Below, piece by piece: positions 12,281 through 24,779 of a DNA stretch of 64,000 nucleotides; within the stretch, counting starts at the first letter, position 1, and each line of letters begins with the position of its first letter. The notes beneath the pieces were generated by a model. That model was not told the origin of the DNA and ran no database searches. It worked only from the letters and a program-made list of their open reading frames with translations. Made by a program: the position numbers and the translations under genes. This stretch comes from Eublepharis macularius (lineage: Eukaryota; Chordata; Lepidosauria; Squamata; Eublepharidae). The stretch covers positions 38,383,001-38,447,000 of the forward strand of contig NC_072807.1 of NCBI RefSeq assembly GCF_028583425.1, in the 5' to 3' direction.

Positions 12281-12443
12281 ATAGTAAAAGCACCTTTAAG
12301 ACTAATCAACTTTATTGAGGCATACGCTTTCGAGAACCACAGCTCTCTTCGTCAGGTGCATGAAGATGAAGAGAGCTGTGGTTCTCAGAAGCTTATGCCT
12401 CAATAAAGTTGATTAGTCTTGAAGGTGCTACTGGACTTTTTAC
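12281..12443. mobile_element. Hairpin-type interspersed element with 11-bp target-site duplication
   Basis: Arms of 62 bases (12289-12350 and 12368-12429) are almost exact reverse complements with a 17-base loop. The 11-base direct repeat ttttgagctca flanks the element at 12270-12280 and 12444-12454. Confidence 0.8.
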
Positions 12444-13532
12444 TTTTGAGCTCAGTCTCTTCAATACCAATGGGAGGTGATCATCATAGACAAGAACAAG
12501 AGCAAACACTTTGAACTCTAGAAATGCCTACATTCCTAAGCCCTTTTTGCACAACATTCTTGGTAGATGGAATATGCATTTGAGTGTGGCTCACATAGTA
12601 TCATGGCTACAAGCTCTAACCTTAATTTAGGAGGGCTTATTTGAAAGTCTGTTGAGGTCTTAACAGGTGTCCAAGAATACACACACAGAATTCTTCCTAC
12701 ATCATCGGACCCAGGCTTTTTCAGAGTCCATTGGACGTCTGTTACGCACCTTCCAGAGAAAGCAAGTGTGTCAGGGAAGGATCTGGGACTCACAAAGCAG
12801 GTGCCCTGCCTGTGTGCATTCACAAAAATATTGTGCAAAAAGGCCTAGAGAGTCATAAGGAGCTAATGGCTGTACTTTGCCCAGTCACGCCCCCCTCCCC
12901 AACTAGTTCTTACTTTGGCCAGAGCCTCCACTTAATTAATTTCTAAAACGAAGCAAGTATGCAAGCTTATCAGATCAGCAGGCACTGGTGCTGACGCCAG
13001 ACTAGAAGGAGACCAGTCACTGAAGCAACTTTTTCCCCACCCCAAGTGCCAATAATGAATCACCCATTCCTCGCTCCAGATTTCAGAGGTGAGATTCTAT
13101 GGCAAAGGTCACACCAGTGGAAACAGGATGCATTCCTTTCCTACACCTGAACACCACGCGCACGACTGCCGCACTGCAAACACACACAGGATCCTGCAGT
13201 GAAAACAGGACGAACAGAAGGGAGCCGAGGCCTGCCCGCCCTCTGTCCCCCTGAGCCCAAGGCAGCGTGGATCAGGGTGGGTCTTAGGGGCCAAAACCCA
13301 TGTTCCGTTCCATGACGGAAGGAAGGCCGGATATAAATTTAGCAAACAAACAACCATAGCCTTCATGTCAAAAAGTCCAAAGAACTTCACACGCAGCCAC
13401 ACTATGAATCTTTAAAACAACCTGCTAAGTTAGGCTAGTTGTGTTTCCCACCCCCACCCCCCGGCTATAAGTGAAGGAGGCTCAACAGTCAGACCGGGAG
13501 GACTTGGGAGGGGGCGCATGAAACATCAGCCT
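12444..13532. other. Gene-free stretch, nothing recognised
   Basis: Short open frames only, plus a SINE-like end (gccggatataaatttagca) near 13325. Confidence 0.4.
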
Positions 13533-13542
13533 ACCAGCGGTG

Positions 13543-13772
13543 AGGGTTGCCAGCCTCCAGGTAGTGGCTGGAGATCTCCCGGAATTACAGCTGGTCTCCA
13601 GGCCACAGAGATCAGTTCCCCTGGAGAAAATGGCTACTTTGGGGGGTGGACTCTATGGGATTATGCCACGCCAAGGTCCTTTGCCTCCCCCAAACCCCAC
13701 TTTCTCCAGGTTTCTCCAGGTTTCTCTCCCTAGATCTCCAGGAATTTCCCAACTTGGAGCTGGCAACCCTAC
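13543..13772. mobile_element. hAT-like non-autonomous element with perfect target-site duplication
   Basis: It runs from agggttgcc to ggcaaccctac. The 8 bases cagcggtg flank both sides (13535-13542 and 13773-13780), and the repeat extends to 10 bases if the terminal ac is counted. The preserved duplication suggests a fairly recent insertion. Confidence 0.8.
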
Positions 13773-13956
13773 CAGCGGTGCATATGAGACTGTTGCTAAT
13801 TTATTGTAGCATCTCAAATTTTTGATTTTATAAGGCGCTTTAGAGTTTCTAACTGCCGAAAGAAGAAAGACCATATGGTGTCCAAATAATACATGCTATA
13901 TGACGTCCAAATTATACATGCTCTATAAAACAAAGGAAACCAGCCACAACTACAAT

Positions 13957-14195
13957 TTATTATTTTATTTCATTTATACCCCACCTTTCTCCCCAATGGG
14001 GACCCAAGATGGCTCACATCTTTCTACTCTTCCTCTGCATTTTAATCCCACAACAACCTTGTGAGGTATGCTAAGTTGAGGGCATATGACTGGCCCAAGA
14101 TAACCCAGCGAGCTTCCATGGCAGAGCGGGGATTCGAACCTGGGATTCCCAGATCCTACTTTGACACTCTGTCCACTACATCACACTGGCTTTCT
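13957..14195 (-). mobile_element. tRNA-derived SINE, minus strand
   Basis: The reverse complement has a tRNA-like head with the B-box-like ggttcgaatcc, a ttgggccagtcat-type body and a tail of attta repeats. Confidence 0.7.
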
Positions 14196-14199
14196 ATTT

Positions 14200-14395
14200 A
14201 GAATCATAGAATCATAGGTTTGAAGGGACCTCTAGGGTCATCTAGTCCAACCCCCCTGCACAATGCAGGGAATTCTCAACTACCTCCCCCCCCACCTCCC
14301 AGTGACCCCTGCTCCATGCCCAGAAGATGGCAAAACACCATCAGGATCCCTAGCCAAACTGGCCTGGGGGAAAGTTTACTATTTGTTACTATTTT
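14200..14395 (-). mobile_element. CR1 LINE 3'-end fragment, minus strand
   Basis: It begins agaatcatagaatcata, the reverse of the characteristic CR1 terminus, and continues with tctagtccaacccccctgca. Confidence 0.75.
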
Positions 14396-14459
14396 TACTT
14401 TACCCTCTTCCATCTTAGCCAGAGCCAGAAGTAAATACAAGATTCAAGTAGAGCAGCAC

Positions 14460-15350
14460 CTTAAAGACCAACGAGATTTCCCAAGATATGAGCTTTTGAG
14501 AACCAGAACTCCCTTTGTCAGATCTAAGTAAGGGAGCTCTGACTCTTGAAAGCTTATACCTTGGAAATCTATCAAGATGGGTAGCCGTGTCAGTCTCTCT
14601 GTAGCAGCAGAAAAAAGCAAGAGTCCTATAAAACTAACAAAACTAGTGGTAGGGTAAGAGCTTTCACTGCTCTCTTCTTCAGAGTGAGCAGTGACTGACG
14701 AAAGCCAGTCTTATAGATCCTACTGGACTCTTGCTTTTGGAAATCTAGTGGGTCTTTAAGGTGTTACTAGACCCCAATCTTGCTTGAAGAGTGAAAAGCT
14801 AGTGAAAAGGCCTCATTATGGAGGTTTAGTAATAGAATAATTACCAACCAAACCAGTGCAGATCATGGGAAGCACATGGCGAAGAACCAAGAGCTTACTG
14901 CTAGAAGTGGGCCTTGGCATTTAGCAGATTCTGGCAAATTAGGGCACCTGCCGGGATACATCCCCGTCAAGTGGGAGGTGGCACATCCTCTTGCTAGCTG
15001 CGCTTTAAACTAGTGTCACACACACACACATTAGTTAATGCAAGATTCTGCACTGCGTTCCAAGCAGCTAAACTGTCTCTTTGCAGCTACTACCCCCACT
15101 TGCCGCAAAAAAGAAAGCGTGCTGCTCAATCAGTAGACACCAGCCACCAATCGAGGAAGCATTTTTAGCCTGACAAAGTCCTAAAGAAAAGGTCCTCCGC
15201 CAGCTTTAAATTGGTTGGGAACATACGAGACTGGGGTTTTTCATACCAGCTGCACAGTAGTAAAACGAGGAATGCATTTCATGGGAAATACGTGTGAACG
15301 GGGAGCTGTCTGCTGGGCTTAGTTTGCCATGTGCAGTAATGAAGAACGAT
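14460..15350. repeat. Duplicated block, copy 2
   Basis: Direct partner of 4793-5657. It carries about 25 extra bases near 14815-14845 (tatggaggtttagtaataga) that copy 1 lacks, and it ends at the same gaagaacgat boundary. Confidence 0.9.
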
Positions 15351-16224
15351 TTATTTGTACCTCAGCCTAGCGTACCTCACAAGGTTGTTAAAACAGGCAG
15401 GTCTTCACTTGAGGATGAAACCATAACAGAATGAGAAGTCCTTGGGCAAAGTTTTCCACCATGCTGGTGCAGCCACCCCAAAAGTCCTACAGATTCTTGT
15501 GGCCCTGAAAGGAAGAGATTCAACGCGGGCCTTTCCCGGCCAGCCTCCGCAGCGGGCAAGGGAGGCGTAAAAGGTGGCGCTCCCTTCTGGTAAACAAGGC
15601 CAGGGTCAGGAATGCTGCTTTCAAGGTGGGCAAGCCTTCCTCCTCGTGATTTACCAGGAGTTGCAGGCTACTCAATGGCTATTGGATACGGATTATTAAC
15701 TTCATGGTACTTCTAAGAGCATTCTTAATGGCTCAGCAATACAAACCCAACACACAAGCATCTCTCTCTCTCGCTCTTTGCACATTATTAAATTCTGGGT
15801 GTCTGATTACAAAACACAGAAGTGGAGTGGAATGTTGCAACGCAAACAATGGATAAAACTACAAACTTTTAAAAACTTGTCCTGGAAAGAGATTGATGAA
15901 ATTTAAAGTGGGGGAACAGAATGAGAGAAATGTAGTATTTGGAAAGTTTATTACTGGGATATGGGGAGAACTTGAAGCCCTGTTGAGCAAGGAGCAGGTG
16001 GCTCATGCAAGCAAGCTAAACCACAGCTGGCCTGTTGGGATCAGAGAGCAAAAAGCCCGGAGCCAGTCCTGACCAGGAATGCAAAATGCTTAGGGTTTGT
16101 GACACACACACACACACATACACAAACCTGAAGACGTGCCCAGGAACACAATTTTAAGTCATATCGTTAAAAACCATTCGTCATCAGTAAGGAGACACCT
16201 CCCCACTCCCTGCAATTAGGAGGG
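15351..16224. other. Gene-free stretch, nothing recognised
   Basis: A (tc)n run near 15760 and a (ca)n run near 16103 are the only structured parts. Confidence 0.4.
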
Positions 16225-16520
16225 TCAAAGTATTAGATCGGTCCTGAAAACACAAAAGCCAGCAGCCCACATAATAAAACATCATAAACAGAGCAGACCA
16301 TGGTAAAAGCCACACAGGTATCATCAAAAAGCAATAAGAAGCCCAAGTAATCCAAAAAGTTTTTCAGCTGACGCTTAAAACTTGACAAAGTAGACACTGC
16401 AGGAAGGAAGGGCCAATGCTGTGGGGCCTGTGCAGAGAAGGCCCCATTTCTGCTAACCACCCACCTCACTTGAGGGAGGGGACAACATAGAGTATTGCAG
16501 AAGATCATAATTGGCGGGCA
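16225..16520 (-). mobile_element. Possible LINE fragment, minus strand
   Basis: The gccaatgctgtggggcctgt and cagagaaggccccatttctg blocks resemble CR1-type regions of lizards on the minus strand. Low certainty. Confidence 0.35.
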
Positions 16521-17796
16521 AGCAGCTAGGGGATTTGTCCTAGCCTGGTCACATGGCTGATCTAGCCAATCAGGACAGCCTGTTTCAGTTTGTTTTTGTA
16601 CTGGGTTCCACTGGGGACATTTACGGTTACGTAACGAAATGTCAAGGGAAGATGCCAATTACGTTGTCATGTTTGAGCAACGACTGCTGCTTTATTGTGC
16701 TTTATTGAGGATCTGTTGCATAGTGCTTCTACTGTTACTTTGAACAGTAGCAAACAGGTGTTATTTGAACACCTGTTTGCTATGCTGGTTTTTATGGAAT
16801 GTATTTAGTGTACTTTTTTTTTTACTGTACAGTGGTTGATGATCATTAGCCACTCGGGACATTTAAAATAAAACAAACATCCGGGACTACAGTTTGCAGG
16901 GAAAACGTTTGAGTTGCTTTCACTACGGTCCCCAAAATGGGAGGTGGTACAGATGCCTCTCAATACTGGGGAGAACGATTGCCAAAATCAGCACTTGTCC
17001 TTTCCTCAGCTGCAGAGATGTTTATTTTGTTTCCTGTCAAATAAAAGCAGCAAGCTGAAGTCAGCTGCATCTGTACCCCGAAGATCAATAATAATAATAA
17101 TAATAGTAATAAAATATCCCATGAAGTTCTCATCCCCCTTCTGAATTACATCTCTGAAACTCTGAAGTAGATGCATTTCAATTAATGCTTCCGTTTGTAG
17201 TGACAGGGGGGAAAAAACCCTTTTCCCCTCCAGTCAAATAGAACCAATACTTTTTTTAAACATAGTAGGATCAGATTCCATTTAGCCCAGCAAGCTGCTT
17301 TTCTGATGCTGTTCCAATCATATTCTTGCGCCAAGAGTGTGTCTTTATTTCACTCTAATGTACACTCTGGGTAGGAGTCAAGTCCTTACAAGAGCCACAA
17401 CCTGCCAAACAATGTTTAAACATGGGATTTAGAGTCCTTTAACAGCTCCAGGAAATAGAGCAAGGAATACATGAGAACAAAGGCCCCAAAGCGGAGGGAA
17501 CTGGACTGCACTGGGGCTTGCGAACGGGGCACAGGGCCATCAACCACTCAAAGCATTTCTAAGGCAGCCACCTACTTTTAAAGCAAGTTATTTGTAAGGC
17601 TGCTAGACACACAATGGAATACACTGAAAGGGGGGGGGGATCACGCTTGCTTGTTTTAGTGGCATAACCGAGGAGCGGGAACTATCAAACTGCAGTTACA
17701 GAAAATGTACACACTCCTGGGAAACTGTTTTATTCTTTTAACAGCTGCAGAGCATTTGGGTTGGTGTAGCTGCAAACTGAAGAGTGCGGCTGGAAT
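16521..17796. other. Gene-free stretch, nothing recognised
   Basis: A short inverted repeat (caaacaggtgttatttgaac then acctgtttg, about 16750-16780) and an (ata)n run near 17090 stand out. No gene. Confidence 0.4.
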
Positions 17797-18027
17797 AGGG
17801 TTGCCAGATCCAAGTTGGGAAATTCCTGGAGATCTGGGGGGGGGGGTGAAACCTGGAAAAACCTACAAAAAGTGGGGTTTGGAGAGGAAAGGGCATGGCA
17901 TAATTCCATAGAGTCCTGTCCCCCCTCAAAGTAGCCATTTTCTCCAGGTGAACTGATCTTTGTGGCCTGGAGACCCGTTGTAATTCCGGGAGATCTCCAG
18001 CCACTACCTGGAGGCTGGCAACCCTAG
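17797..18027. mobile_element. hAT-like non-autonomous element with 8-bp target-site duplication
   Basis: It runs from agggttgcc to ggcaaccctag. The 8 bases gctggaat lie at 17789-17796 and 18028-18035. Confidence 0.8.
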
Positions 18028-18185
18028 GCTGGAATGACAAGGGACATGAAATCCACCCACAATCTGGGGAAGGCAGGGAGCTATGCAAGTCAGAAAATGC
18101 AACCACAGATCAAGTAGGACGGCTGGCCAAAGGACAGAAGAGCACAGAAGCTTATGAGAGGATCTGGCCAAAAGAACTCATGGGA

Positions 18186-18400
18186 TGCAGCAGTTAGAGC
18201 ATTAGGCTAAGAGCAAGGAGTCCTGGGTTCAAGTCTCCACCCTAGCATGGAAGCTCAAGGGGTAACCTTGGGCCATTTGTTCACTCTCTCAGCCTAACCT
18301 TCCCTGCAGGGCTGTTGTGAAGACAAAATAAGGAAGGAAGAGCCAGATATGCTGACCTGAGTTTCTCAGTGAAAGGACAGGATAAAAATGTACCAGATGG
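18186..18400 (+). mobile_element. tRNA-derived SINE, plus strand
   Basis: The head gcagttagagcattaggcta...gggttcaagtc is tRNA-like. The body has ccttgggccatttgttcact and ctcagcctaacc, as in the related copies. Confidence 0.65.
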
Positions 18401-18747
18401 ATGTAGAGGGTGTTAAGCGCCCAGTACAAGTACTTCAGAGCAGATATTTTTACAAAATCAAGTCTCCCAACCTTCCCTTGACCATTAAAAAGAAGCGATT
18501 GGAGGGATCACAGCTGCAAAAACTGAAGGGTTGGGAATTTTCACCCTTTCCCCAAAAGAAATCTTTCAGCCTCCCCCTCTTGCTGTTGTGATCATCTTAC
18601 GTAGAGAAGAGACCAATATCCACACCTATTATTTTCTTACCATAGCTAACAGCAATGGGGGGGGGGAGAGATTTTTATTGGGGAACCAGCACAGACGAAA
18701 AAAGGTCGAGCCCCTCACTCTGTCAATGCCCTAGCATCACTCCAAAT

Positions 18748-18872
18748 GCAGGGTTGCCAACTCCTGCTTGGGAGATTCCTGGAGATTTGGAGCTGGGGCC
18801 TGGGGAAGCCAGGAACCTCAGCAAAGATGTGATGCCAACACAGTCTGCCCTCTGAAGTTGCCATGTCCCCCA
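18748..18872. mobile_element. Partial ggttgcc-family hAT-like element
   Basis: The left end cagggttgccaactcctg and the internal gattcctggagatttgg block are present; the right end is missing or diverged. Confidence 0.6.
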
Positions 18873-19565
18873 CAAAATGTGTAGCTTGGCTCTGTGCTTT
18901 CCTTCCCAGTTTGAACAGGCGAATAAGAAGTCATTACAATGAGAAATCATTTTCACGTATATCTTTGCTCCCATAAGGGTAACAAACACAGCCTTTCTTT
19001 CATTAAAAGGCAACTTGAGATGCTCAGGGAGCCAAATGCAGCTCCCAGTGGCGTGCTCTGCGATGTCTTCTAACTGTGGTCCTGAACAGTGCCACTGTCC
19101 CAGGGGCTACCTATGCCCAAGACGATATACTTCCTCTCATTTTATTCACCTTGGCAGGATAGGCAATAAACTTGTTGGATCTACCAGAAATTCAAGTTAC
19201 TGCTGAAAGGTCAGTGAAGGAATAACCCAGAAAAAAGAGAGGCAACTTCCTCTTTCCAGATAATCCTATCGTTTGTTCATCACCTTGCTAGGATTGCGAC
19301 ACTTCTGGGGTGAACAAATCTGGCTGGCCAGTCGTGCTCTCGTGGCCCCTCCCTACCTGAATTGCACTTGACAATTCAGGTAGCTCAGGTTGCATTTGCA
19401 TATAGCTGAACACTCCTAGAGCACCTGCTGCAACCAAAGAGATGTTCACTCTGAAAAGAGACCTTTGAGTCTGTCCAGAGTTCGCCAGCTAGAGAGCAGG
19501 TGTTTATACCCCACAGCAGAAGCTGAGAAGCAGTAAAAAGCTTGCTTCTCTCCACTGCCCACGAA
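18873..19565 (+). promoter_or_regulatory. GCNT3 5' flank or 5' UTR
   Basis: This is the non-repetitive stretch directly before the GCNT3 start codon. It contains an octamer-like ATTTGCAT near 19395 and a weak TATA-like tttata near 19503. Several AG dinucleotides between 19470 and 19520 could be the acceptor of the coding exon, because mammalian GCNT3 has upstream non-coding exons. I cannot tell promoter from intron here. Confidence 0.3.
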
Positions 19566-20882
19566 ATGTATTGCTCAGAAAGGAAACTCTTCAGTCAAAT
19601 CTTACGTCTCCTGGCAGTGGGAACCATGATGCTGTTTGCCACGGTGGTACTGAAATATGCCTCTTGGGAGTGCCAGTTCGGTGATCTGGGCAAAGACACC
19701 AAAGATCCGCAGACTCAACTCTGCAAGGACCAGCTCTACCAGTCTCTGAGACTCTCTCCCAAGAACGACATCAACTGCTCGCAGCTCACCAGAGGAGATG
19801 CCAAAGCGGTCCAGGAAGCCCTTCTGCGGAGGCTGCAAAAGAAAAACCAGAAGGTCTCCTTAACTGAGAGAGATTACTTGGCCATGACCCAGAACTGTGG
19901 CATCTTCAAAGAAAGCAGGAGATTTATCCAATTCCCGCTGAGCAAAGAGGAAGAAGACTTCCCCATCGCTTATTCCATGGTGATCCATGACAAGATTGAG
20001 ATGTTTGAAAGATTGTTACGGTCCATCTACGCCCCTCAGAATGTGTACTGTGTCCACGTAGACAGGAAGGCCCCTGAACTTTTCAGAGAGGCAGTTCGAG
20101 CAATCGCCTCCTGCTTTGAGAATGTCTTTATAGCAACTAAACTGGAGCAGGTAGTGTATGCTTCTTGGTCCAGGGTCCAAGCCGATCTGAACTGCATGGA
20201 AGACCTCCTGGCGAGCAAGGTTCCATGGAAGTACCTACTCAACACCTGTGGGACGGACTTCCCTATCAAGACCAACGCAGAGATTGTCCGTGCCCTGAAA
20301 GCTTTGAACCAGCAGAATAATATGGAATCAGAGAGACCGTCTTCCGGTAAAATGGCACGTTGGAAATATCACCACGAAGTGAAGGATTCTGTGTTTTGGA
20401 CCAATACCGAGAAGAGCCCACCTCCGCACAGCTCCCCCATGTTCTCCGGCAATGCATATATCGTGGTCACAAGGGAGTTCGTGCAACATCTGTTTGAAGA
20501 CCCTACGGCAAAACAGTTCCTAGAGTGGAGCAAGGACACTTACAGTCCAGATGAACACCTCTGGGCCACTTTGCACCGGATGCCGGGAGTGCCGGGGTCA
20601 GTGTCTTCCAACGACAAGTACGATCTCACGGACATGAATGCCATTGCAAGGCTGGTGAAGTGGTCCTATTTAGAGGGGGATGTTGGCAAAGGGGCCCCGT
20701 ACCCTCCCTGCACAGGGGTCTCCCAGAGGGCGGTGTGTGTCTACGGCGTGGGTGACCTCCACTGGATCATCCATCAGCGTCATCTCATAGCCAACAAATT
20801 TGATCCCATGGTGGATGAATCTGCCATACAGTGTTTGGAAGAGTATCTGCGGTACAAGGCGATCTACGGGAAGGAGCTCTGA
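19566..20882 (+). CDS. GCNT3: Beta-1,6-N-acetylglucosaminyltransferase 3 (core 2/core 4 mucin-type), intact single-exon CDS
   Basis: Family knowledge: this Golgi type II membrane enzyme of family GT14 transfers GlcNAc from UDP-GlcNAc in beta-1,6 linkage to make core 2, core 4 and I branches on mucin-type O-glycans. Seen: an uninterrupted 438-codon frame, the length I recall for human GCNT3, with a very similar C-terminus ([16 protein letters not shown]). A short cytoplasmic tail is followed by a hydrophobic anchor at about residues 12-29, a stem with the sequon N70-C71-S72, and the Branch domain from about residue 132 (VHVD at 163-166, [10 protein letters not shown] at 226-235). E330 in [11 protein letters not shown]388 and K411 lie exactly ten residues after the catalytic Glu and diphosphate-binding Arg/Lys I recall for mouse GCNT1. 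The ATG at 19566 has G at -3; the open frame extends 5' without another ATG. Coding in one exon is normal for this family. Upstream non-coding exons were not located. Confidence 0.96.
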   Translation: MYCSERKLFSQILRLLAVGTMMLFATVVLKYASWECQFGDLGKDTKDPQTQLCKDQLYQSLRLSPKNDINCSQLTRGDAKAVQEALLRRLQKKNQKVSLTERDYLAMTQNCGIFKESRRFIQFPLSKEEEDFPIAYSMVIHDKIEMFERLLRSIYAPQNVYCVHVDRKAPELFREAVRAIASCFENVFIATKLEQVVYASWSRVQADLNCMEDLLASKVPWKYLLNTCGTDFPIKTNAEIVRALKALNQQNNMESERPSSGKMARWKYHHEVKDSVFWTNTEKSPPPHSSPMFSGNAYIVVTREFVQHLFEDPTAKQFLEWSKDTYSPDEHLWATLHRMPGVPGSVSSNDKYDLTDMNAIARLVKWSYLEGDVGKGAPYPPCTGVSQRAVCVYGVGDLHWIIHQRHLIANKFDPMVDESAIQCLEEYLRYKAIYGKEL

Positions 20883-21465
20883 TGGGCATTCAAGCCTGTT
20901 CACCAAAAAGGGGACGATCTAGAACCTGACAGCATTTCATACGCAGCTCAATCCCCGTCGTACTCTAACAGCGGTGGTCACTTCTGATCAGGACTGAAAT
21001 GGTGAGATTTTAACGAGTCAATGGATGTCGCAAAGAGCAAGGTAGGGCATGGGGGGGGGCACAGGAGAGCACCTTGCAAAATGCCGTTTCATCGGGATCA
21101 ACTTTTGTACACAAAGAAAGAAGCAATGTGTCACTCACTCGGCCTCTGCCATCATTCCCCCTTGTCTGTTCAATGTGCACACGTAGTAGAAGCATGCAAC
21201 AAGGCGGAGAGCCATGATTCTGCTCCTCTGCCATGGGTTCCCTGTCGGAAACTGCTAAAGCTGCACGCAGCATCACTTTCTGGAATCCAGGAATGAGCTG
21301 CTAAGAAAATAAGGGGCTGTCATTTCTGAATGTGTGCCTACAAAATTGTTACACTCTTCCTTGAGCCGTAGGGGTGTTCAGGGCTTTGTGTTTGTTTTGT
21401 TTAAAACAAAGCCGGTTTGTTTGAGATGAAGAAAAAACTGGGAATAAATAGATACCTTGCCTGCG
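20883..21465 (+). other. GCNT3: GCNT3 3' UTR (probable)
   Basis: The stretch follows the GCNT3 stop codon. The first canonical AATAAA on the + strand after the stop is at 21443-21448, so a short 3' UTR of about 0.58 kb is likely. The cleavage site is inferred; later signals could also be used. Confidence 0.5.
21443..21448 (+). terminator. Candidate poly(A) signal of GCNT3
   Basis: AATAAA lies 561 bases after the GCNT3 stop codon on the same strand. The call rests on position and motif only. Confidence 0.45.
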
Positions 21466-24069
21466 AGGACTGGTCTTTAAAGTTCCTCCATTCTTTGAGG
21501 ACCCTCAGTGTCCCCCCTGAGGCTATTTTTTCACCTCGCTGCAACGTGCTTCGCCTTCACGGCTACTTCTCCAACTGCTAAGCTGTTTGTCAGTCCCCTC
21601 TGCTCTCCAGCTCAAGAACGCAGAGAGTGCAACCGACAGACAGTAGCCAGCAGCCATCAAAAACTAGCCAGTCAAGAATGCAAACTTGTCCTAGTAAACG
21701 CGATCAGACGAGGTAGCGTTATATAGGTTCCAGCTACAGAAAAGGCTAGAGAACAGGAGATGCCCCAAGAAGGCACTTGCAAACAGTGCCTGGACTAGCC
21801 AAGGGAGACATGTGAAAACTTTTTAAAAAGTTTATATTTCCAGTTCTGGGGGAAGGGTTGGCGGGGGCGGGGGGAGAGATGTTGAGTAATCTTCCTTTTT
21901 GATGTAAAAAGAGGTTGGACCAGGGAAGATAAACAGATAGGCTGCAGAAGGCAGCCAAAACCTGAAGCTTTGTGGGTAAGGGGTGCCATCTTTTCCTGAA
22001 AGAACTCTCAAGTGTTCAACAGGCAGAACTTCAACAGGTAGATATGCCCCCACCTTTGCACTGCATTGCTGTGCTGGAAAAGGTAGGATTAGTGTAAGAG
22101 GAGTCCCCATGTGAGAAGGGGGGCGACTGCAACGAGCGCTTCTAAGGCTTTGGAATGGATGGCTTTTGGAGGCGTCTCCAAAGCAGCACGCCTTCCTGGT
22201 GTGTTTCGCACCTTTCTAATTTGGTGAGGAGGACAGGGAATAAAGGCGGCCCAGTTTCATGGGTCCCCTGATCCAGATCACTTAAGTCGATGCTGGCTTC
22301 ATGGCCCCCAATCCTGACAAGTGGGTGCTAAGCACTCTCTCGGATAACCCCCCTCCCCTCATAAACCTCATGCACTTTACCAGCGGAGGGGAAGGAGGAA
22401 TAACTTAAACTAGTCTAGGTCTGTAGTGTAGTGTAGATGTCCTGGGCTGACACAAGAAATATTCCTTGTTAAGGGTTTTCTGTCAATTGCTGCTACAATA
22501 TTGTGTAGTTATATGATCTACAAGATATTATGCGGATATGGAGGTGTTCCACCCATTTTTACAGACGTATACACGTTTCCATAAATGTAAATCAAGGGCA
22601 AATGTCTTAGGTTTTGTGTTATTTCTTATTTATCAACTTTTATTTTGTAAAATTGTAAGTCTGGATTTAGCTAAGCTCACTCTACAAACAATGTACAATA
22701 AACTAACATAACCTCATATTTTTCCTCTTCCTCTCTTTGCGTCGTTGTTACATATACTGCAATCATAAAGACGGGAGAAGTATCTGCAATAAAAATGGGA
22801 GGAGTATCTGTAATCAGCCTTGAACATTCCACTTTTGCACAAGGCAATTGTTGGAGTGACAATGATTATAAAATCTAGGTGGGGCAAAGGACACTAGGCG
22901 GAGATGTGATATGTTAGCACAATAAAAATGTACAGGGGTGAGTGCTCATGGGGGAGGGAGAAAATCAATAACGCTCCAACTGCTACTTTCTATTGATCAA
23001 GATGTCTCACACACAAACATATTGCGAATCTGAATGATTTCCAGCAGGCAAGAGCAACTTGAAACCTGTTTTGATCCATTAGTTTACCATCTAGTCTTAT
23101 TTTCTAAGTCAATGGGAGGAGCAATGAGGAAAATGACTCAGCAAATAAAAGCCAGAGAGGGATGCTGTCCAACCAAAATAGTTAGCCAATTATCCTGCCC
23201 AACATGATGGTCCAGATTGGCATTTCTGTATGCAACATTGCCATTTTACACAAACCACTGTCCTGTTTTAAGTTGCTTCTATATAAGTAGAGGTTTTGTG
23301 TGTGAAAAGAGTTATATTCTCTGGGATTGCACCTGTTGGGCAGGGACAAAGATTTTGATTTACTGACAGGTAAAGCTGCAGAGGCTAGGAGGAACACGGA
23401 AAGAGGCCAAGACTTTGTCCCACCTCTGGCCACAGGGATTCTGCTTTCTGTGCAGACTGGAGGAGGACAGAGTTAACAGCTTGACACTGCCATCTTCGTG
23501 GGATAGTAGAGAGTAAGCACACACCCAACTTACCAGAGGGAACAAGAAAGGTTTGGATGAACTCCCTCTGCTTGAGGGAACTGCTGATCGGGGATCTCTC
23601 AGATGTCTTTACTATACTTTTAAAGGAGTCCAGCTGCAGGAGGGGGATTATACACACAAGCCCACCCCCATTTACAAGCAAAGCAAGGGACACTTCTTTA
23701 AAAAAAATAACAACAGAGCGCATGGACAAGGGAACCATTTGGTCCCCATCCCCTGCCTTACCTTGCTGTCCTCTGCCAGCTGAAGCCTATTTTCTCCCAG
23801 CTAGCCTCAGACATTGGAAGTTAGCCAGGCTGGGAGAAAAATCCTGTAAGTTGTCAGGCACAGCAAGGCCAGGAGTGGGAGAGAGTTGAGGTTTAGCATC
23901 AGGGATCCCAGTACAACCAGCTTAGGTCTGGATGACTCTGATTGGGCCTGATTCAGATACAGGCATGCACTTAAGAAGCCCCGAGCTTCTAGTTAGCTTT
24001 CCGAGATCAAATCATTTGACTCCTGGCAACACCACAGAAAACGTTCGAGGTCTACTACCAGGTATTGGA
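21466..24069. other. Intergenic stretch, nothing recognised
   Basis: No recognisable gene or clear repeat; open frames are all short. Confidence 0.4.
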
Positions 24070-24668
24070 CACAAGTAATACAATTACGGAGCCTCTGCCT
24101 CCATTCTAAGCCTTTATTATTACAACATAATTATTCGACAATCTTAATATCGGCTCAATCGACATCCATTATAACTACATAAATCATTCAAAGAGAGCAA
24201 TTGCACGAGTCCAAAAAAAAGTATATTATCCAAACACAAGAAGGTCCCAGGCATTGATTAATAAACAATTAAGTCACTTATCACAGTTTATAAAAGTTAC
24301 TAAAATTAATTAAAACAGTACAGTGTGCCAAACTATCCCAGGGATCACGAAGCGGCCTCATTCAGTACCACTTTAGATCTTACCTTTTTGGCTGCGAGTG
24401 CGAACTGAGAGACTCTATAGGGCACATGATTATCAGTGTCAGATAACAAAAACACAATCTTCTCAATTTCAGAGTATGTGTTTGTCACTGGTATGATTCT
24501 GGCCAAAAATTTAGCTCTGGGTACACTATATAATGGACAATAAAGTAGGTAGTGAGAAAGGTTCTCCAGTGTAGGTAATCCACAAATGCAGGTGCGATGT
24601 TCCATAGGGGTGTGAGAATAACGCCCTGCCAAAAGAGCTGAGTCAGATGGCTCTCCTAATCTACACAT
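24070..24668 (-). mobile_element. Non-LTR retrotransposon 3' fragment, minus strand
   Basis: The minus-strand frame at 24345-24668 contains a Cys/His motif typical of the region after LINE reverse transcriptase (HRTCICGLPTLENLSHYLLY then CPLY), followed by an A/T-rich 3' region. It is truncated at its 5' side. The clade was not assigned. Confidence 0.6.
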
Positions 24669-24779
24669 GGCAACACAACTGTGTAACTTTATTGTTTTGT
24701 ACTCATCTCCAAGGTGGTTGTATTCTAGGCCCCAAGACTCCTTTTGTAGCCTGTCGAGTTATGGGGCCTGGCTAGCCCT

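Noticed and set aside
1-19000. 3' end of FAM81A
   Set aside because: It is expected upstream of GCNT3 by synteny, but no coiled-coil exon or C-terminus of that protein was recognised; it may lie outside the window.
19542-19565. Longer GCNT3 N-terminus (eight extra codons)
   Set aside because: The extra codons start at TTG, not ATG. The ATG at 19566 gives the usual 438-residue length.
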